From assembly GCA_964059195.1 (NCBI GenBank), contig CAXKWD010000007.1:156349269-156413268 (forward strand): a DNA stretch of 64,000 nt. Reading direction: 5' to 3'. Origin of the DNA: Ectobius pallidus (taxonomy: Eukaryota; Arthropoda; Insecta; Blattodea; Ectobiidae). Shown here piece after piece: positions 23,600 through 35,400 of the stretch; positions within the stretch are counted from its first letter, which is position 1, and every line of letters starts with the position of its first letter. The position numbers were made by a program, and so were the translations under genes. Under the pieces are notes generated by a model. It was given only the letters and a program-made list of their open reading frames with translations, made no database searches and was not told the DNA's origin.

Positions 23600-24848
23600 G
23601 TCAATATACAGCATTGTAAAGACGAAGGCCTGTGTCATTAAAAGAGAGGCAGGTTTAGGTAAGCATAGTGCAGTTTTGTTAACTGGGCCACTACTGTACT
23701 TTTTTTTTTGGTCAAATGCTCATCTATTAGATTTCGAACCAGATCCTCAAGATCCATTGCTATCTACTCTAACCGCTGTACCATTAGAGGCTGTCAACTT
23801 GAAATTATCCTTGTGTTAAGAGTGCCAAATTTTCCCTCATCAGTATTATAGACTTATTTTGTTCAGGAAGTATAAATTGCAATCCATACAAAACACGAAG
23901 GCGAAGAATTACACTTAGGTCTTTCTAGCAGTGAAATACAAACGACTTATGAGTCGACCTCAGCATGGGGGAGTTCGCTAGTTTTATTTGCACATTGATT
24001 GAAATTACGAGTCGTATAGCGTTGTAAACTGCTACAGTAAGTGCATACAGTACTTGTCCTATTTTTAAACCAGGAAACAGCTTGCATGTGGGTCATTCAC
24101 TATGCAATGTTTGCGTTTTAAACAGCACGAATTGCATTTTGCATTGAGAAATTCACAACTATTCTGATGATTTGCCAAGCAGTATGACTATTGAAGCAAG
24201 CAACTCAAGTAGGCACGTAGGCCTATTCTGATGGGAAAATTAATCACGGCTTGGGTGCTGAAATATATTACTTTCTCTGATTTCTCTAATGTAAATCCTT
24301 TGACAGGACTCTGGAACACAGTCTGAAGGGAGGTGGTGGGATAATGCTAATATGTCTACTCCACAAGATTACTGGACTGGATATTACCTGTATGTGGTTT
24401 TACTGCCTTACAAAACTCGTCCTGTCTTCTTTCAAGTGAAAACAAGGGGATGGTGGGCCGTGGGCAAATGGTTTTCAGTTCAAGTTGTACACTGGTCTAG
24501 CCCGATACTTTGGTCATCCCACCCATATCATTTGGGAATGGGGGATATCTCTTTCGGTGATGACCTAATACCACGGGTACTTTCCCTGCTAAGTCGGTAT
24601 ATTACCGTTAGGTTCCGGGAATTTGGTTACCTGTCCAACTAAACAACCCTGTGGATTAATTTAGAGGCATAATAGTAAATAATTATACCGCAGAGGGGGG
24701 AAAATTTTAGTAAAATGGGCAAAAATTAATTTTATTTTAATTATTTAGTTCGTGGTATTCACAAACTCTAGCGTGCGTTATTTTGTCCAGAGAGGAGCTG
24801 TCTCTGTCACCTACTTTTACCAGAATGATTTAACGCCTTTATAATCTA
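23600..24848. other. Intronic stretch; one unassigned 96-residue frame
   Basis: The frame at 24352-24642 (+) is open but has no motif I recognise and no splice or promoter context that favours a gene. Confidence 0.35.
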
Positions 24849-25692
24849 CTAGCTTAAAAGACCCGGCGTCGCCCGGGTTTTGTATTTTGTAATTGGAAAT
24901 TAGCTTATGAAGGATTTTCAATTTTAAATTCTAGGTCCTTATATAGGCATTTATAATTTGAAATAGGAAGAACGACTTATTACACTCAAACTATTCCCTC
25001 AGAAAACGCTTGATATAGTTTTTTATGGCTCATAGAGGATCTAGAATTTTGCATCCCATCGCTTGTACAGTGCACAGCAAGCCTGGTAGAGGTTTAAATA
25101 AGAAGAAACAGAAATTCCTGTAACATAAAATTGTAATATCGAGGCGGGAAATTTCCCACTCTTATGTTACCATAAAGCATTATCACTTTCATACTTTTCT
25201 CTCCAAAAACCTGCGATATAATATAATAATATACACATTACCATACCTCGTTTTGTTTTCTCTATGTCCAGGGTAGAGAAAGTTATGTGATTCCATTATT
25301 TTAGTGGATTTCATTCTGTAATATTTATTTATAACATGAATTATTTTGATAACTTCTCTTATTTGTCAAAAGTGCATTTCAATTGTTTTTTCCAAGTCCA
25401 CCTGATACCATTTGGCAACAATATATTCTGTGATTTGGAATTGATAATTCTATGTAAAAAGGGATTAAGTATTTTCAAAAACATTTAATTTTTGGCATTT
25501 AGAATAAGAATTTTTCAAAATCCTTTCTTAGTGAGCACCTACATTATGAAACGAAGGTACTGTCAAAATTCCAAGTCTCTACCTGTTATAGTTTAGGCTG
25601 TACGTTGATTCCTGTCATTCAGTCAATCAGTCAGTCAGTCATTCATTCAGTCAGTCAGTCAGGACAAAGCCTTTTATATATATAGAGAGAGA
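24849..25692 (-). mobile_element. Non-autonomous Helitron (family H1)
   Basis: Read on the minus strand it starts TCTCTCTCTATATATATAAA and AGGCTTTGTCCTGACTGACT, and ends with hairpin CCCGGGCGACGCCGGG, TCTTTTAAG, CTAG, next to a T. This matches the Helitron rules: 5' TC, 3' hairpin about ten bases before CTRR, A-T insertion site. The same 5' end is at 43983-44302 and a closely similar 3' end at 40415-40441. No Rep/helicase frame. Confidence 0.8.
25617..25664. repeat. (CAGT)n-type microsatellite
   Basis: CAGTCAGTCATTCATTCAGT-like tetramer run just inside the Helitron 5' end. Confidence 0.85.
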
Positions 25693-25969
25693 TAAAAAGT
25701 ACAAGCTGGATTGAAATAAAGTTATTCGGCACAGTTGACAATAATTGGCCTTGGCGGCCAGTGAACTTGAGTTCCAGAAGTGGGACCCAGCTGAAGAAAT
25801 TGGTTTCGCGAGACGTAAAATTCCATATTACTTCATGTTCCTCTTCCATTTATATGCTCCATTATCAAGTGGCTGGTGTGTCCACCAAGCTTCTTCCGTC
25901 GCATCAACTTGGACGAAGTAAATTCATGCAATCTGAATTCCTCTGTGAATAATTTATAATGACTTGCAA

Positions 25970-26400
25970 ATTTGGGGAGATCGAAACGTTGAGGCAAATT
26001 ACGGGGTGCGCGGGCAAAGAGAGTTAAGTCCACCATCCTAAAAAATTGAGATATGGCCATAGAGTTATAGATAAAAATGTTCTCTACATTTGTGTTAAGT
26101 CCAGTAAGTCATAATCAACATTGTACGGTAGTTATGGATGTGTGCCTCATGGGTTTATCCATCTCTGAAGCTATGTTGGGCTGGTATAGTGTGTTAAGTC
26201 ACTCTAATTCCCAGTAACAAGAAAGTGGACTTAACTCTCTTTGCCCGCGCACCCCGGAATTGGGGGAGATTGAAGCGTTGAGAACTCTCATTCAGAAGGT
26301 CGCTGATTAAATCCCAGGCCGGTAAATGAAAATATGTATTTCCCCCAGACTCCCCGATCGCAAAGGTGATTGTTCTATATAAATTTAACATCAACCCTTA
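25970..26400 (+). repeat. tRNA-SINE interrupted by the 257-bp miniature
   Basis: GGGAGATTGAAGCGTTGAG followed by GATTAAATCCCAGGCC gives an A/B-box-like head, and 'tttcccccagactccccgatcgcaaaggtg' matches the shared body of the SINEs at 27196 and 52111. The miniature 26001-26257 sits in the head. The left flank repeats the head motif (TTTGGGGAGATCGAAACGTTGAG, 25971-25993). Confidence 0.5.
26001..26257. mobile_element. 257-bp TIR miniature, AATT target, copy 1
   Basis: Termini (A/C)CGGGGTGCGCGGGCAAAGAG continuing through GTTAAGTCCAC are inverted at the other end. AATT flanks both sides (25997-26000 and 26258-26261). GTTAAGTC recurs in the interior. Copies of identical length are at 31515-31771 and 60501-60757. 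No coding capacity. Confidence 0.88.
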
Positions 26401-27190
26401 TTCTTTGCATGTTCGTGACGTATCATGCCCTGCATCGTGCTGAACACTCCTTGTATCTGAAGGCATTTCGTCCGTAGATTTGATCCCTTCCGTATGGGCG
26501 AAAACTTAACAACTTCATGAAAGAGAAAGTTAGGAAATGTTTGTTTTTACGTACAGGTTATTGTCATAGTTTATTAACACTAATAGATATGGTAACAGTA
26601 ATAAGCTTCTAACAACCTAAAAGCGAGAGATAAGATTAGGATTTTGCAATCACAGTTTTTACCAAGAATGTAAGTACGTATCATTATCATAAAAGTAAGA
26701 CTGTTTATTCCTGAATATCGAAACTATGAAAGGTGACTAGTCATTGAGATAATGTAGTCAAGAGAATATGACTGAATCGTGATTAAGAGTAAAGTGGTCC
26801 CTATAGATACTAATAGGTTCTAATAATAGGGACGATTCCAGTATGTTTTATGAATATAGTGTGTGGAATTTAAATCAGTCGCAAGTACCTCTTGGTTTAC
26901 TTTTATCGTTTAATTTTTTTTTATCACTTTCATATTGTCGCACCTACGTGCACTTGCTTTTATGTAAATGCACAAGTACTAAATGCTGAAATTCTTCATA
27001 ATTTGTTTGGTCAAAAGCAAGTTCATCGTTGAACACAGAGCTTGGGTATAACATAAGCAGTGATCAGAAGGAGATATGAAAATAATGTAGGGTCTTCATG
27101 TAGGCTATGATGAAGCTTTATAAATCTCGTATAGTAAGAAAGCCCATTAATAAACTAGTTTATGTCATAGTGCATTTAAAGCACAGCATA
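26401..27190. other. Intronic stretch, nothing recognised
   Basis: No gene or repeat identified. Confidence 0.4.
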
Positions 27191-27195
27191 AAACA

Positions 27196-27497
27196 GTGTT
27201 CTGGAGGTCCCAGGTTCAAATCCCGTGGCCAGTCAATTTGACATTTTTTTTTTTCGTGGTTTCCCCAGTCGTAAAGGCAAATGCCGAATTGGATATATAC
27301 ATACCACGAATCATCCTCACCATTTCATCCTGTATTATATCCATTTAAATTGAAAATAGTTGAAATTTACTCTATAACATACACTAACAATAGATTGACG
27401 GTCAATAGTTCCATGACCTACCTTACTGTATAGACACAGATCCCGAACCCCTGATATGGCCTGTAGCTAAAAGGCACAGCTGAATAAAAAAAAAAAA
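27196..27497 (+). repeat. SINE family E, copy 1 (uninterrupted)
   Basis: B box AGGTTCAAATCCCGTGG, then the body TTTCCCCAGTCGTAAAGGCA and a 3' part ending in an A-run (27486-27497). A second copy at 50750-51760 is split by a Helitron, and this copy supplies the empty site (GTATTATATCCATTTAAATT at 27331-27350). Confidence 0.75.
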
Positions 27498-27689
27498 GTG
27501 CCTTATGGTGAAAGTTCTATGCTCTGTATTTGTTTTTATTGGAAACAATTGAATTTATTGGGATCCATGAGCCATGGAAATCAACAAACTATCGTAGCAG
27601 CCAGTTCTAAACGTTTTGAAGATGAATAGAAAGAATATTTAGTATGATGAAATAAAGTATGTACCGATAAGTAGAATGTTGAGCTGATC

Positions 27690-27830
27690 ACTCCTCCGGG
27701 GATGCCCTCAATGTCCTTGTATGGCCAAATAAGTTATGTGATCCATAGATAATCACTCTCCAGACAGGTCGCGGCCCTGTAAGGCCCGGGCGGCTTGGGT
27801 CGCTTAAATGTCCCTAAAAGGTAGAGGTAA
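27690..27830 (+). repeat. Unclassified interspersed repeat (related to 49862-50010)
   Basis: The words 'ggccctgtaaggcccgggcggcttgggtcgc' and 'aaatgtccctaaa' recur in 49862-50010 ('ggtactgcaaggccgggtggcgtgggccgc', 'aaatgtccctaca'). It is probably a SINE body; no clear pol III boxes. Confidence 0.6.
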
Positions 27831-27969
27831 AACTAAGATGAAGAAGAAATAGAATGTTAATGATTCCACCTTTTTATTCGCTAAATAGTCACAATCTGGA
27901 TTTTTTCGATAAATCCAGAGCAACGAACATCCGAATTTGTTTGAGGGACCTCGATGTGTTACTTATGAT

Positions 27970-28608
27970 TAGGGTTCGGATGTTCATGACTTGCCATATT
28001 TTTATCCTCATCTCCATTTTCGCTGCAAACACAAATAAAACATGAATTGCACATTTGCACATTTTGGTAATTTTCACGGTCTAAGTCATATTTCGGTCAT
28101 ATTTGGTAATATTACGTCTTATTTCAGATATATTCGGTGCAGTTTGTGCACTAAATTGTCGACTTAATTTTTTCAAAAAATAAAAAATTTAACAAAATAT
28201 AAAAAATAAATAAAAAAATAGATAGAGTTGGAATGTTTTGCTTTTACTGTAACTGAAACGCAAATAACAAGTAATAGCACAATTACCTTGTTGTTAACAA
28301 TTTCCTATAGACATGTTTTAAAAATATTTTCTATTCACATTTTCAGTGGTATCAGTAAACATTAACAGATTAGAAGTCCATTACAAGTAAAACTGTAGAT
28401 CACCTGTAAAATTGTTAAAAAGTGATTAACTGTTTGAATTAATCTGATGTAATAATTTAGTGTCATTAAAATTTGAACATTTGTCTTTAGACAATACGTT
28501 CTTTTATGAGGTCATGTTTACGATTTTTGGATCATATTTAGTCATTTTTAAAGTCATATTTGCAGTCATATTTTCAACATTTTTTAGGTCATAAACATCC
28601 GAACACTA
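27970..28608. mobile_element. hAT-like miniature, family B, intact copy
   Basis: Ends TAGGGTTCGGATGTTCATGA and TCATAAACATCCGAACACTA (complement, one change). Perfect 8-bp target duplication CTTATGAT at 27962-27969 and 28609-28616. Repeated GGTCATATTT words lie near both ends. 639 bp, no transposase. Same family as 10692-11416. Confidence 0.9.
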
Positions 28609-28616
28609 CTTATGAT

Positions 28617-30960
28617 AATATTCTAGTAGTCAACAAGAAATTATAAGTAGTTCAGGGTGCTTGGTACACATGTATAAAATCATAATGGAAATAGATGTTA
28701 GGTAGATTTAATGTAAAGAAGTGTGGCTATGCAGTCGTGATAGTAGAGGTGAGGTTAGGTATTGTGTCTGGCGAATTTGTGTGAGCGTGCGAATTGGACA
28801 CTGCCCTTGTGCATTCCAGGACCATGGCAGTGACCTTGCTACATCAGCCTTCTCCCTCTCTCTCTCTTTCGTTTAAAAAACACGTCTGATGGCTACATAA
28901 AAATTCCTTTGGTCTTCTGTGATTCCACCTTACCCTGATTTATTTCTGTTTTTAAAATGCAATATCAAATTGAGGTACCATATCTTTAAGATGAAAGTAG
29001 TTTCCCCTAATTTTTTAATCTTTTTGTACTTATTGTTGGGAATCAGGTGACATTAATAAAGGATTGGGTCACAACATTTAGAGTCGCAACCAGTTTTGTT
29101 TCTAAATGTCCAAGATTTTCAAATTACACATAACTGTAGCTGCAACATTTTGAGTTCTTAATTTTCAAAAAGAAAAATTGTAATCTCTCCCATAATGAAT
29201 ACAAAAAAGTCAAATACATCATTAAATTTCTCTTCAGTGTCAGCATTTTTCATACCCTTAAATTAAATATGCAATTATTTTTTGTGAAAATCTAGTTTTT
29301 TAAAATCATTAAACTGTAACTCCAGAAGTAAAGAAGGCTTATTTCCACTCATCTGTCTCTAATAACTCAGGCTGAAAATTTCAGAGGGATGATATAAAAA
29401 ATTAAATCAGGAGGATTATTTTGAGCGATAAAATTGTAGTAACCACCATCTATATTCACACTATTTTGAAAAATCACAACGAAATACACGATAATTTAAT
29501 ATCAGTACCGACACACGACGAAACAACTTATCACACCACAGGGAACGTAGAAAATGAAGTAGCATTTTCTGTTCTTTTGTTCTTAAATAGAAAGAGGGCA
29601 ATAGGCGAGGGTTGAAATGAAGAGATGTCCTCCTTGAAAAATGATTTAGAGTATCACTTCGTGTTTGCAACCAGCTAACGGTAATTATTCTTACATTCCT
29701 GACACAGCCTGAGATAAAATTTATGAAAATGTTTGAGAAAAAGGAACATTCTTCGCGGACCCCCATCTTCGTTCCCTCGGTCTCTGGTGGGAACAGCTGT
29801 TCTAGATTGTGGAAGTTTTAATGTTATCTGCTTGACATTTGGATACAGTAACTTGTGACACTCAAAATCTAACTAGAAGAGTTTTTATTTATTTATTTTT
29901 TAGATTAAAAATAATCTTATTTATGAAAAGAGATCACTGTGCACTTGTACTCCAGGTTTGTTATATAGAAATTGTACCCTCATAAAGTCATATTCGTAAT
30001 CTTCTGATTTCTGAACCTAGGAGATCGGAAGTTTTCGTATGATAATCGAACATATGTGAAGGGTGGGTGGATAGAAGAACAATCGTTTCATATGCATTAG
30101 TGTAAAGGTTAGAAATCCTTGTACCACAATTTTTGCATTGATTGTGTGTATAATTTACTGGGAAATGCCTGTAGTGTAGAAGTACGTGTTTTTATAACAT
30201 AAACATTGTGAAAGAGGTTATGTTGAGATCTTTACACTAAACGGCCTTCAACACAGTGCCATAAATTCAATTGCAGTTCTGGGTGCATAACTCGTTTTAA
30301 AGTGAAAGGAAGCACTTTAATTGTGTAAGTTAAACCGTTGGTATTATATGCACTTTAGTTTAAAACATGCGTATAATTTTATTTTGTGGTGGTAGCCAAT
30401 GGCTACTAGCCATACGTTTCTGTTTAGGCTATTACACAAACAAATTTCGTTTCATATAAAGTTATTTTTAAACAAGTTATCCATGCTATTATTAGTTGTA
30501 TAAACGCCTCCCTCAGCGTGTAATTGAATTTCGTTTCATTAGGAGCTATTAGGGTGTATATCGAAATACAATATTCTCACTGGGGGAGTCAGATGAAATG
30601 GCAGTCATAAATCATACCGCGTTGTCTGTAACAACATTTAATGGATCTTCTCTGAAACCTTCGAATTGGGTGTTTAATTATAATATGAACAACATTAATT
30701 AAAAAAATTACCACCTTTCGAAGAGTAAATAATATTTTCAACCGAGAACTCGGAAGTGCTTTAAAAAAATTTCGACTTGTAGTTTTCCAAGTTGTAATGC
30801 CGCCGGATTAAAAGTTATTTTACGTGGTGAAATTAAGGCAATTAGAATAATCTTCCATTCTACAAAAGAATTATATACTTTTAGTTAATAATTTTAAAGT
30901 AAAAATAGTTTGCTACTCACATCCAATCCTTTATTAAGAGCCAGAATAGTAGCCTACTTT
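28617..30960. other. Intronic stretch, nothing recognised
   Basis: Open frames on both strands at 29421-29766 are shadows without recognisable content. Confidence 0.4.
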
Positions 30961-31170
30961 ATGAGATTGTGTTGGGAGACGGGGAAATGTCTGTCCGTGT
31001 GTCTGTACGCGCGGTAACTCGAATATGCTTTATCGGATTTTCATGAAAGTTAGTAAGTTACACGTATTTATAACGTCCATGGGACGAAGCCTGTTGATAT
31101 TGGACCATATCGTTTGACTGGTACTGGAGTAATGCCCAATTTAGTGCCTATTTCATGTTAATATATTAGA
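30961..31170 (+). repeat. Single unit of the 55-kb tandem repeat family
   Basis: TGAGATTGTGT, then CTGTCCGTGTGTCTGTACGC, then a unit with 'tttatcggattttcatgaaa', 'gtccatggga' and 'taatgcccaatttagtgcct' matches the start and first unit of the array at 55130-55980. Confidence 0.75.
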
Positions 31171-31514
31171 AAGAATTTATCAAATGCAAATCAGTTCTCA
31201 TGACAACATATTGTTTTACAGTGTTCGTATACAGCTTTGGAAGTTAATCACTTTCATGGGCCCACATGATTTTCAACCCCTTTGTGTACTGTAGCACTGG
31301 ACATTTACTGTAATAAATTGAGTTACTGTACACTATTTTATTTTGTGTTAAAGTTTTCTACTTGCCTTTTATATAATTTTTCTTTCGTAATACAGTACAG
31401 TAAATTAGTACAGCGCTATATTATGCCATTTCGTTTTAGTGCCACCCTCGCTTGTGCGACTAAATGTTAGAGGATGGATGGTGGCATTATATCGAGGGAT
31501 GACATACATTAATT

Positions 31515-31771
31515 CCGGGGTGCGCGGGCAAAGAGAGTTAAGTCCACTTTCTTGTTACTGGGAATTAGAGTGACTTAACACACTATACCAGCCCAACATA
31601 GCTTTAGAGAGGGATAAACCCATGAGGCACACATCCATAACTACTGTACAATTTTGAATATGACTTACTGCACTTTACACAAATGTAGAGAACATTTTTA
31701 TCTATAACTCTATGGACATATCTCAATTTTTTAGGATGGTGGACTTAACTCTCTTGGCCCGCGCACCCCGG
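31515..31771. mobile_element. 257-bp TIR miniature, AATT target, copy 2
   Basis: Ends CCGGGGTGCGCGGGCAAAGA and its complement; perfect AATT on both sides (31511-31514 and 31772-31775). Oriented opposite to copies 1 and 3 as judged by the interior. Confidence 0.9.
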
Positions 31772-31904
31772 AATTTAGCAATGGCTGGTGTGTTCACTGC
31801 AGTATTTTGTCTGCTTTCCCAAGGGCAAATCTTAACTCCTTTGTTACTGCTTTGCATTTTTTTATCCCATTATGACACCCCATTTACTTCTTTTTTCTTC
31901 CGGT

Positions 31905-31977
31905 TTTAATTTTGGGGCCCCTGGGACCTCAGACTCCTCCGCATCGCGGGGTCTGCGGGCCTTTGGTTACGTCACTG
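31905..31977. mobile_element. TIR element end (CAGTGACGTAACC type), fragment
   Basis: GGTTACGTCACTG preceded by 'cctccgcatcgcggggtctgcgggcc' resembles a right terminus of the CAGTGRCGTARCC miniature type. A similar left end is at 53273 (CAGTGGCGTAGCCAG). No partner end here. Confidence 0.45.
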
Positions 31978-32326
31978 AATAATATGCATTGAAGTGAATG
32001 CAGTGGAAGGTAAATTGCATAGAGGCACTGGGAATCCTTGAAATGTGCAACAAGAAACTGCCTTTCATTCTCCTCGTGTCCTTCCTTGCATTTCCAAGTA
32101 ATGCATCTTTTATTTCCTTTACATAAGCATGATTGGCTTCTTGAATAATACCGTTGATATCTTTCAGTAAATCTTATTTCATGGTCTCATAACCCTTGTG
32201 AAAGTCAATCAAAACATCCTTCTCAAAGTGTGTATAAAAGAATATTGTGTTGTACCGTTGAGCTGGATCAGTCAAATAATTATGTAATAATTTAATCTCA
32301 ACTTATTTTATTTTGAGAATATTATA

Positions 32327-32524
32327 GGAGAAGAATTCCTCTGACACTGGGATTTAAACCCAGGACCTTTGGCTATCCATGCCACTGCTCTACCAACTGA
32401 GCTAAGCCAAAGTTCACTTCACAGCGCCAGTTTCATCTGGCTCTACCAACTGAGCTAAGCCAGATGAAACTGGCGCTGTGGAGTGAACTTTGTCTTAGCT
32501 CAGTTGGTAGAGCAGTGGCACGGA
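32327..32524. repeat. Palindromic pair of SINE family D heads
   Basis: A minus-strand SINE head (B box complement GGATTTAAACCC at 32350, A box complement CTCTACCAACTGAGCTAAGC) is followed by its own inverted copy. Arms 32376-32442 and 32458-32524 are 67 bp each, pair with only a few mismatches, and enclose a 15-base loop. This would form a long hairpin if transcribed. Confidence 0.85.
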
Positions 32525-32525
32525 T

Positions 32526-33171
32526 AATATTCTCATGTAATGTCATATATATATCCATTATTTTATTTTGCCTAGGCCTCTCGGTGACTTGGAACCATCA
32601 TCAGGTTTCTTGTTTAGTAGTCACAATTAAGAAAGGTTAAAACTGTTTCACTAATGTCATCGCGCCATTTTAAGTTTTAGTGGTTTTAATTAATTTTGGT
32701 TTAGGTTGTATATTGTGCTGTGTGCTGTCCTGAACAATTACGATATAGATTGCGTACTCAGCACTAAATTGTAGTGTTGTGCTTTGGAACTCGGTGTTGT
32801 GAATATTCACACTTCAAATTCTGCTGCTAAAATTCACTTAATGGTAAAATTATTTTAATCATCTAGTGTTGAATATTTGGAAATACCTTCTAGTAACTAA
32901 AGTTTGTGGTTTTCTTAAAATATATTTTCGTTTACTCGGAATTCTTTGTTGCTTAATATTGATATCACGGCATTGGATTCTTGGAAGTAGAAAATCGTTG
33001 ATGTAAATTTATGCTGTAGTGATTTTACCTCATGGCTCCCATAAAAATCTATTTTATTAGGTGTGCATTCACAAAATCAGTTGCAATGCTGATATAAAAA
33101 TAGGTTACATATTTCTTATATTTGTTTTTTTCTTAACTTCCCTGTTTTTGTTTACTTCTCGGTCTTTGCAG
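32526..33171. other. Intronic stretch ending in a strong acceptor-like site
   Basis: 33121-33171 has a long pyrimidine run ending TCGGTCTTTGCAG. Confidence 0.4.
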
Positions 33172-33418
33172 AGTGTTGTTTGCGTGGGCGTATTACAGCA
33201 TTCGCCTCCTAGTGGATGATTATGCGTGACCGCTCGCTATTTTTAGACATGCGCATGGAGGTTGAGGGGCACGAACCCCTGACTCCCGAGTGCAATGACT
33301 CAGCAATCGATAGAGGCAGCAGCGATTCACGGATTAAAGGGGAGCTCTCTCCCTGCAGATTTAACTCTTCATGCAAACCGATTCTCCCATTAAATCCCGC
33401 CGTCATCTCGTAACGATT
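33172..33418 (+). other. Candidate cryptic exon or unidentified GC-rich repeat
   Basis: This segment follows a strong 3' splice site (TTACTTCTCGGTCTTTGCAG) and is more GC-rich than its neighbours. If spliced from 18878 in phase 0 it would add about 15 codons and stop at TGA (33217-33219). A separate frame at 33216-33413 reads MEVEGHEPLTPE and SSDSRIKGELSP, and the other strand is also open. No donor or known domain seen. It may be an alternative terminal exon, a retrocopy or a repeat. Confidence 0.2.
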
Positions 33419-34375
33419 TTAGTCGTAATTATTTGTGGTGTACATTAGTGAAATGATGTAACGAGAGCGAATTTGCTGTCATTACAGTAATGCTTCTATG
33501 TATAACTGGATGATTTCAGAAATAAATTTAATATCGCTGGTGCTGAACTTGTGTCAAGGTCATTGCGCTATAATACTCTTCCGCCTTGATAACATTCCAG
33601 ATTATCTTACAACATTTCTTGAACAAATAACATCGTAATTTAATCCATGGAATTACTTTACACAGATGAAGGAAGACCTATTAATGAAAATCCTATTGAC
33701 TAATTCTGGACTTAGAGGACGATCGTCTTCTGTCAGCATTTTATTTGTTTATTTTTACTTTCCCAATAAGGAGGTCGCCACAAGTCTCCATTGGCAGATC
33801 GGGGGGGGGGGTCTTCATTGATTTGACTTTGTTTTTATAAGTAGAAAATAATTACCTAATAAAACAACATTCAAATTTAATTAAATGCGCTATAAACTAA
33901 AAGCATTTATGTACTCGTCCTATTTCGACCTGAGGATTGTAAAAAGGCTATGACATCTCACAATATAGCAGTTTTTAGAGTTCCTTAACTTTAATTATCA
34001 CTACAAATGATTGATTGATTTCTTGTGAACTATTTTAGACCAGACTTACTTTAAGCTAAGGTTTAAAAGTTTCATATTTGATTAATGAGTTTAGTTTGTA
34101 TGCGTTATATAAAACCTACAAATTTCTCGAACACTACTAAAATTCTGGGCATTGTAGTCTGCTGAGAAATTTGATGAATCTCCCAGATGACCTAAAAACT
34201 CATCATTTAGCACTTCATTTTTTTTCCGGGGGAGAACTCACGGACTCCCTATTTTTGGGGATATTCCAAACTCCCATCAGTTGCAAGCTTTCGTTTATGT
34301 CAGCCCCTGGGGTCCGCCGCACAAGATAAAGTAAAACAAACATAAGTAATTATTAATTCATTTCATTTTTCTATT
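33419..34375. other. Intronic stretch, nothing recognised
   Basis: A G-run (33801-33811) is the only notable point. Confidence 0.4.
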
Positions 34376-34560
34376 GGCTATCCGTGCCAGTGCTCTACCA
34401 ACTGAGCTAAGCCAGAGTTCACTTCACAGCGCCAGATGGAACCTCTCTCCTATGACCTATTGCCCTTAATATTGGATGGTAGAACATTGGCACGGATAGC
34501 CAAAGATCCTGGGTTCAAATCCGAGTGTCATAGGCGTTTTTCTCCTATATTATTCTCATG
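34376..34560. repeat. Second inverted pair of SINE family D heads
   Basis: A minus-oriented head (34376-34437) meets a plus-oriented head (34477-34556). The outer 25 bases (34376-34400 against 34477-34501) pair with about three mismatches. The plus copy has B box GGGTTCAAATCCGAG and the tail 'ctcctatattattctcatgtaatgtcc' seen in other family D copies. Confidence 0.75.
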
Positions 34561-35398
34561 TAATGTCCAACAGACAGTAATCTGTGGTTCATGCATGCAT
34601 ATAATTATATCCAACCTGGCTAGCAATCTGAGAACGGTATGTTTAGCTTAGGGATTAATGTCATAATCCATTTTAATATTTCTAAAAGCAAATCTGTAAA
34701 CATTACAAACACGACGATATTGACAGATATTCAGATTCTTATATGTGATTAAGAAATGTGTTTCGTGGAAAGTAATATTGTCCTATTGTTAGAAACTGCT
34801 AAATCCGCATGTTGTTTTGTAAGTTATGACGAAATAGGGAAAGTTGAAAAGTATAGAGATAAATGGACACAGTTTCTTGGAAAGTCGATCGATGGTCTGT
34901 GAAAATATCGGAAGAGTTTCAAATACCACCACCGGGTTGTGCGTCATTTGTTTTGGTAATTCGTGATTGTATAATATGAAAATAAAACTTTCGCTCAAAA
35001 TGAAGTGGAATCCTGTTGAAACGTAGTGTTTTTGAGGGAATTCCATTTACATTACTAACTCCGTATTAATGAGGATTTGGTTGACCTTTCTGTTAAATTT
35101 TCCTTAAATCCCCCCTTTTATTAGTTTCCCTCTTAAATCGTAGCTGAGATGTTTCCCCCCTAGCCAGTAGTTGCTGTTCATGCCAGCGGAAGTGAACCCG
35201 GGAAAAGGAAACGGAAAAATTGAAAATAAACTAGGCCAATGTCATTCCTATATTTTCAACACAAAACAAAACAAGCCCGTTGTCCCAGAATTAGAAGCTG
35301 TAAGTATTCAGCAAGTTCGAGAAGGAAAAAACCGCGTATAATATGGGCATTGTGAATCTTATCCTACAGTTTTCTACCACTGCATTTTCAATATTATT
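34561..35398. other. Intronic stretch, nothing recognised
   Basis: The minus open frame 34789-35046 shows no recognisable motif. Confidence 0.4.
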
Positions 35399-35400
35399 TA

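Noticed and set aside
24352..24642. 96-residue + frame
   Set aside because: No domain and no gene context.
25833..26060. Frames sharing a 'RMVDLTL.ARAPRNL' peptide here and at 31712-31909
   Set aside because: The shared peptide is the translated TIR of the 257-bp miniature.
33209..33413. Nested gene on either strand
   Set aside because: Both strands are open over the same 200 bases, no domain and no donor site. Kept only as a low-confidence candidate exon.
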